Source: Deinococcus seoulensis
GTDB taxonomy: Bacteria > Deinococcota > Deinococci > Deinococcales > Deinococcaceae
Length of the DNA: 6,545 bases
Reading direction: 5' to 3'
Assembly (NCBI RefSeq): GCF_014648115.1
Contig: NZ_BMQM01000064.1
Location: 1 to 6,545, forward strand
Shown here: positions 5,694 through 6,545 of the stretch, piece after piece
How positions within the stretch are numbered: the first letter of the stretch is position 1
Layout of the letters: each line of letters starts with the position of its first letter
Notes under the pieces: model-generated
What the model saw: only the letters and a program-made list of their open reading frames with translations
The model's database searches: none
What the model was told of the DNA's origin: nothing
Made by a program: the position numbers and the translations under genes

Positions 5694-6137
5694 TTGCCCC
5701 GATACGACTACAAACACAGGGGACGGAAGTATCCGTCTCCTTTTTTCGTGTACCTCCTCCACGACGAGATCCTCGAGGCGTTCGGCGGCACCCCAGGATT
5801 CAAGGACCGGGGGCAGGTGGAAAGTGCCCTGGCCGCACCCACGCGGAGTGTCGGTCCGGAAGACGTGTACACGACGTTCTTCTGGAAGGTCGCGGCGCTC
5901 GGGTACCTCCTGATCCAGAATCACGGCTTCTCGGATGCCAACAAGCGCACGGCTCTGAACGTCATGGAGATCACGCTCAAGTGGAACGGCGAGTACCCGA
6001 AGTGGTCGCAGGAGACGAAGACGCTGATCGTGAAGCTGGTGGGCGCCGGGCACCTGAGTCTGGAAGGCCTGCGGTACGCCCTGCTGTCAGCATGCGGGTA
6101 TGACGTGGATCACTACAACGATCTGCGGCACCTCTGA
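5694..6137 (+). CDS. doc: Doc (death-on-curing) family toxin, Fic fold
   Basis: The 147-aa protein has the Doc catalytic block HGFSDANKRTA at residues 77-87, with His77, Phe79, Asp81, Asn83, Lys84 and Arg85 in the positions of P1 Doc H66 to R74, so it looks catalytically intact. The family's N-terminal part is also present: a helix with LLHDEILEAFGG (21-32), then GFKDRGQVESALAAP (35-49). Known Doc proteins are kinases that phosphorylate EF-Tu and stop translation; P1 Doc is 126 aa. The start is TTG at 5694, 1 nt after the antitoxin stop and with a poor ribosome binding site, so the toxin is probably made at low level by coupling. The next candidate, GTG at 5748, would begin at or inside the first helix. 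It is the most clearly assigned enzyme in the window. Confidence 0.88.
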   Translation: MPRYDYKHRGRKYPSPFFVYLLHDEILEAFGGTPGFKDRGQVESALAAPTRSVGPEDVYTTFFWKVAALGYLLIQNHGFSDANKRTALNVMEITLKWNGEYPKWSQETKTLIVKLVGAGHLSLEGLRYALLSACGYDVDHYNDLRHL

Positions 6138-6206
6138 AGAGACGCGCCGTAGAGCGCACCGGAATTGGCCGTCACCCGGCTGATTCAGTACCTGAACCGC
6201 ACTCTC

Positions 6207-6229
6207 AACCGCCCTCCGGGGCGGTTTTT
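6207..6229 (+). terminator. Intrinsic terminator of the toxin-antitoxin unit
   Basis: AACCGCCC at 6207-6214 pairs perfectly with GGGCGGTT at 6219-6226 around the loop TCCG, and TTTTT runs from 6225 to 6229. It lies 70 nt after the toxin stop and 27 nt before the next gene start. The stretch from 6138 to here holds nothing else I can support. Confidence 0.85.
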
Positions 6230-6256
6230 CATTCCCCTTTCCGGAGGTGAGCCCCT

Positions 6257-6334
6257 ATGACGAATCCCACGAGCCTCGGCGATCTGGTCCTCTCGCCTTC
6301 CCTTGACCAAGAGTTTCCACTTCACTGCCGATGA
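6257..6334 (+). pseudogene. Broken start of a probable tape-measure gene
   Basis: GGAGGTGA at 6242-6249, 7 nt before ATG, is as strong as the other late-gene sites. The first codons read MTNPTSLGDLVLS, and the LGDLV element near the N-terminus is common in phage tape-measure proteins, which are encoded directly after the tail chaperones. After about 13 codons the frame continues only to TGA at 6332-6334 (25 aa in all), and a real tape measure would be many hundreds of residues long. A - strand reading frame fills the sequence beyond, which points to an insertion near 6295. The identification is tentative because so few residues remain. Confidence 0.45.
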
Positions 6335-6545
6335 CGTGTCACGCGGCCTCAAACAGAGGTCCATCCTGCTCAAGGCCGGTCAGGACGTACTTTTCCGCAT
6401 TCAGAGCTGCCTGCTGTTGTGCGGCCCTCCACGTCACTCCTGGTACTTCCCGACGCACCCGTAACACCGCGTGAAAGGCCGCCACCACGCACCACACCCA
6501 GTTCTCCTGCGCCTGGATCGTCCGGCAATGACAACGTCCCAGCCC
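6296..6545 (-). mobile_element. Probable insertion sequence, one end inside the window
   Basis: The left boundary is estimated at about 6290-6305, where tape-measure-like coding stops. This leaves roughly 40 nt between the element end and the transposase stop at 6339, a normal distance. The other end, the second inverted repeat and any target-site duplication are outside the window, so the limits and family cannot be confirmed. Confidence 0.35.
6339..6545 (-). CDS. C-terminus of a probable transposase (5' end beyond the window)
   Basis: Reading leftward from the right edge gives 68 open codons ending at TGA (6341-6339). Near the edge is LGRCHCRTIQAQENWVWCVV and then AAFHAVLRVRR. This resembles the stretch after the catalytic Glu in IS4/IS701-type DDE transposases: 'LG..h.r.r....erh', then a hydrophobic helix. 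The rest (TWRAAQQQAALNAEKYVLTG, then LEQDGPLFEAA) is a plausible helical tail. No catalytic residue is in view, so the family is a guess from shape. Its orientation opposite to every phage gene, and its position straight after a truncated gene, support a mobile element. Confidence 0.45.
   Translation of the reverse strand, partial: GLGRCHCRTIQAQENWVWCVVAAFHAVLRVRREVPGVTWRAAQQQAALNAEKYVLTGLEQDGPLFEAA

Noticed and set aside
6165..6260. 31-codon + strand frame (TTG start) whose stop overlaps the ATG at 6257
   Set aside because: It contains the whole terminator within its coding sequence and has no ribosome binding site, so the overlap is most likely chance.
6261..6464. + strand frame with FHFTADDVSRGLKQ as a frameshifted continuation of the tape-measure gene
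   Set aside because: It is in exact codon register with the - strand frame, which looks more protein-like. The + frame ends in a Cys/Pro/His-rich stretch unlike a tape measure. I keep it as the main alternative to the insertion model.

Overview
The window is a GC-rich (roughly two thirds G+C by eye) stretch of a siphophage-type late operon. It is most likely a prophage or phage of a Deinococcus-like host. The host guess rests on high GC, strong GC3, GGAGGTGA-type ribosome binding sites and general protein flavour. It is an inference, not something proven by the sequence.

Left part (1-3682), head and neck on the + strand: the last codons of an upstream gene, then a lambda gpE-like HK97-fold major capsid protein (73-1263) closed by a 10-bp stem-loop. 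Next come a 197-aa structural protein with a C-terminal helix-hairpin-helix-like motif (1343-1936), a head-tail connector-like helical protein (1940-2347), a candidate head-closure protein (2347-2817), an HK97 gp10-like neck/tail-completion protein (2814-3242, GTG start) and a candidate tail terminator (3269-3682, apparently CTG start). Stops and starts overlap or nearly touch, so these genes are probably translationally coupled.

Middle part (3683-5462), tail: the major tail (tube) protein with an inserted, internally duplicated Ala/Thr-rich domain, an unrecognised 90-aa protein, and a tail assembly chaperone pair in the lambda G / G-T style. The pair carries a complete-looking programmed -1 frameshift cassette at 5036-5094: an internal Shine-Dalgarno, the slippery heptamer C CCC CCT, a 6-nt spacer and a strong hairpin. 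The fusion product runs to 5462 in the -1 frame.

Right part (5463-6545), accessory: where the tape-measure gene should begin there is a self-contained toxin-antitoxin moron. It has a promoter-like region, nested inverted repeats, a 45-aa basic/helical putative antitoxin that does not look like Phd, and a Doc/Fic-fold toxin with an intact HxFxDANKR motif. It ends in a strong intrinsic terminator at 6207-6229. A gene start with an excellent ribosome binding site then follows (6257, residues MTNPTSLGDLVLS, typical of a tape-measure N-terminus), but it breaks off after about 13 codons. From there to the right edge the better reading is on the - strand: the C-terminus of a probable transposase (6339-6545). 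The simplest account is an insertion sequence in the tape-measure gene, which would make this a defective prophage that still carries an intact Doc module.
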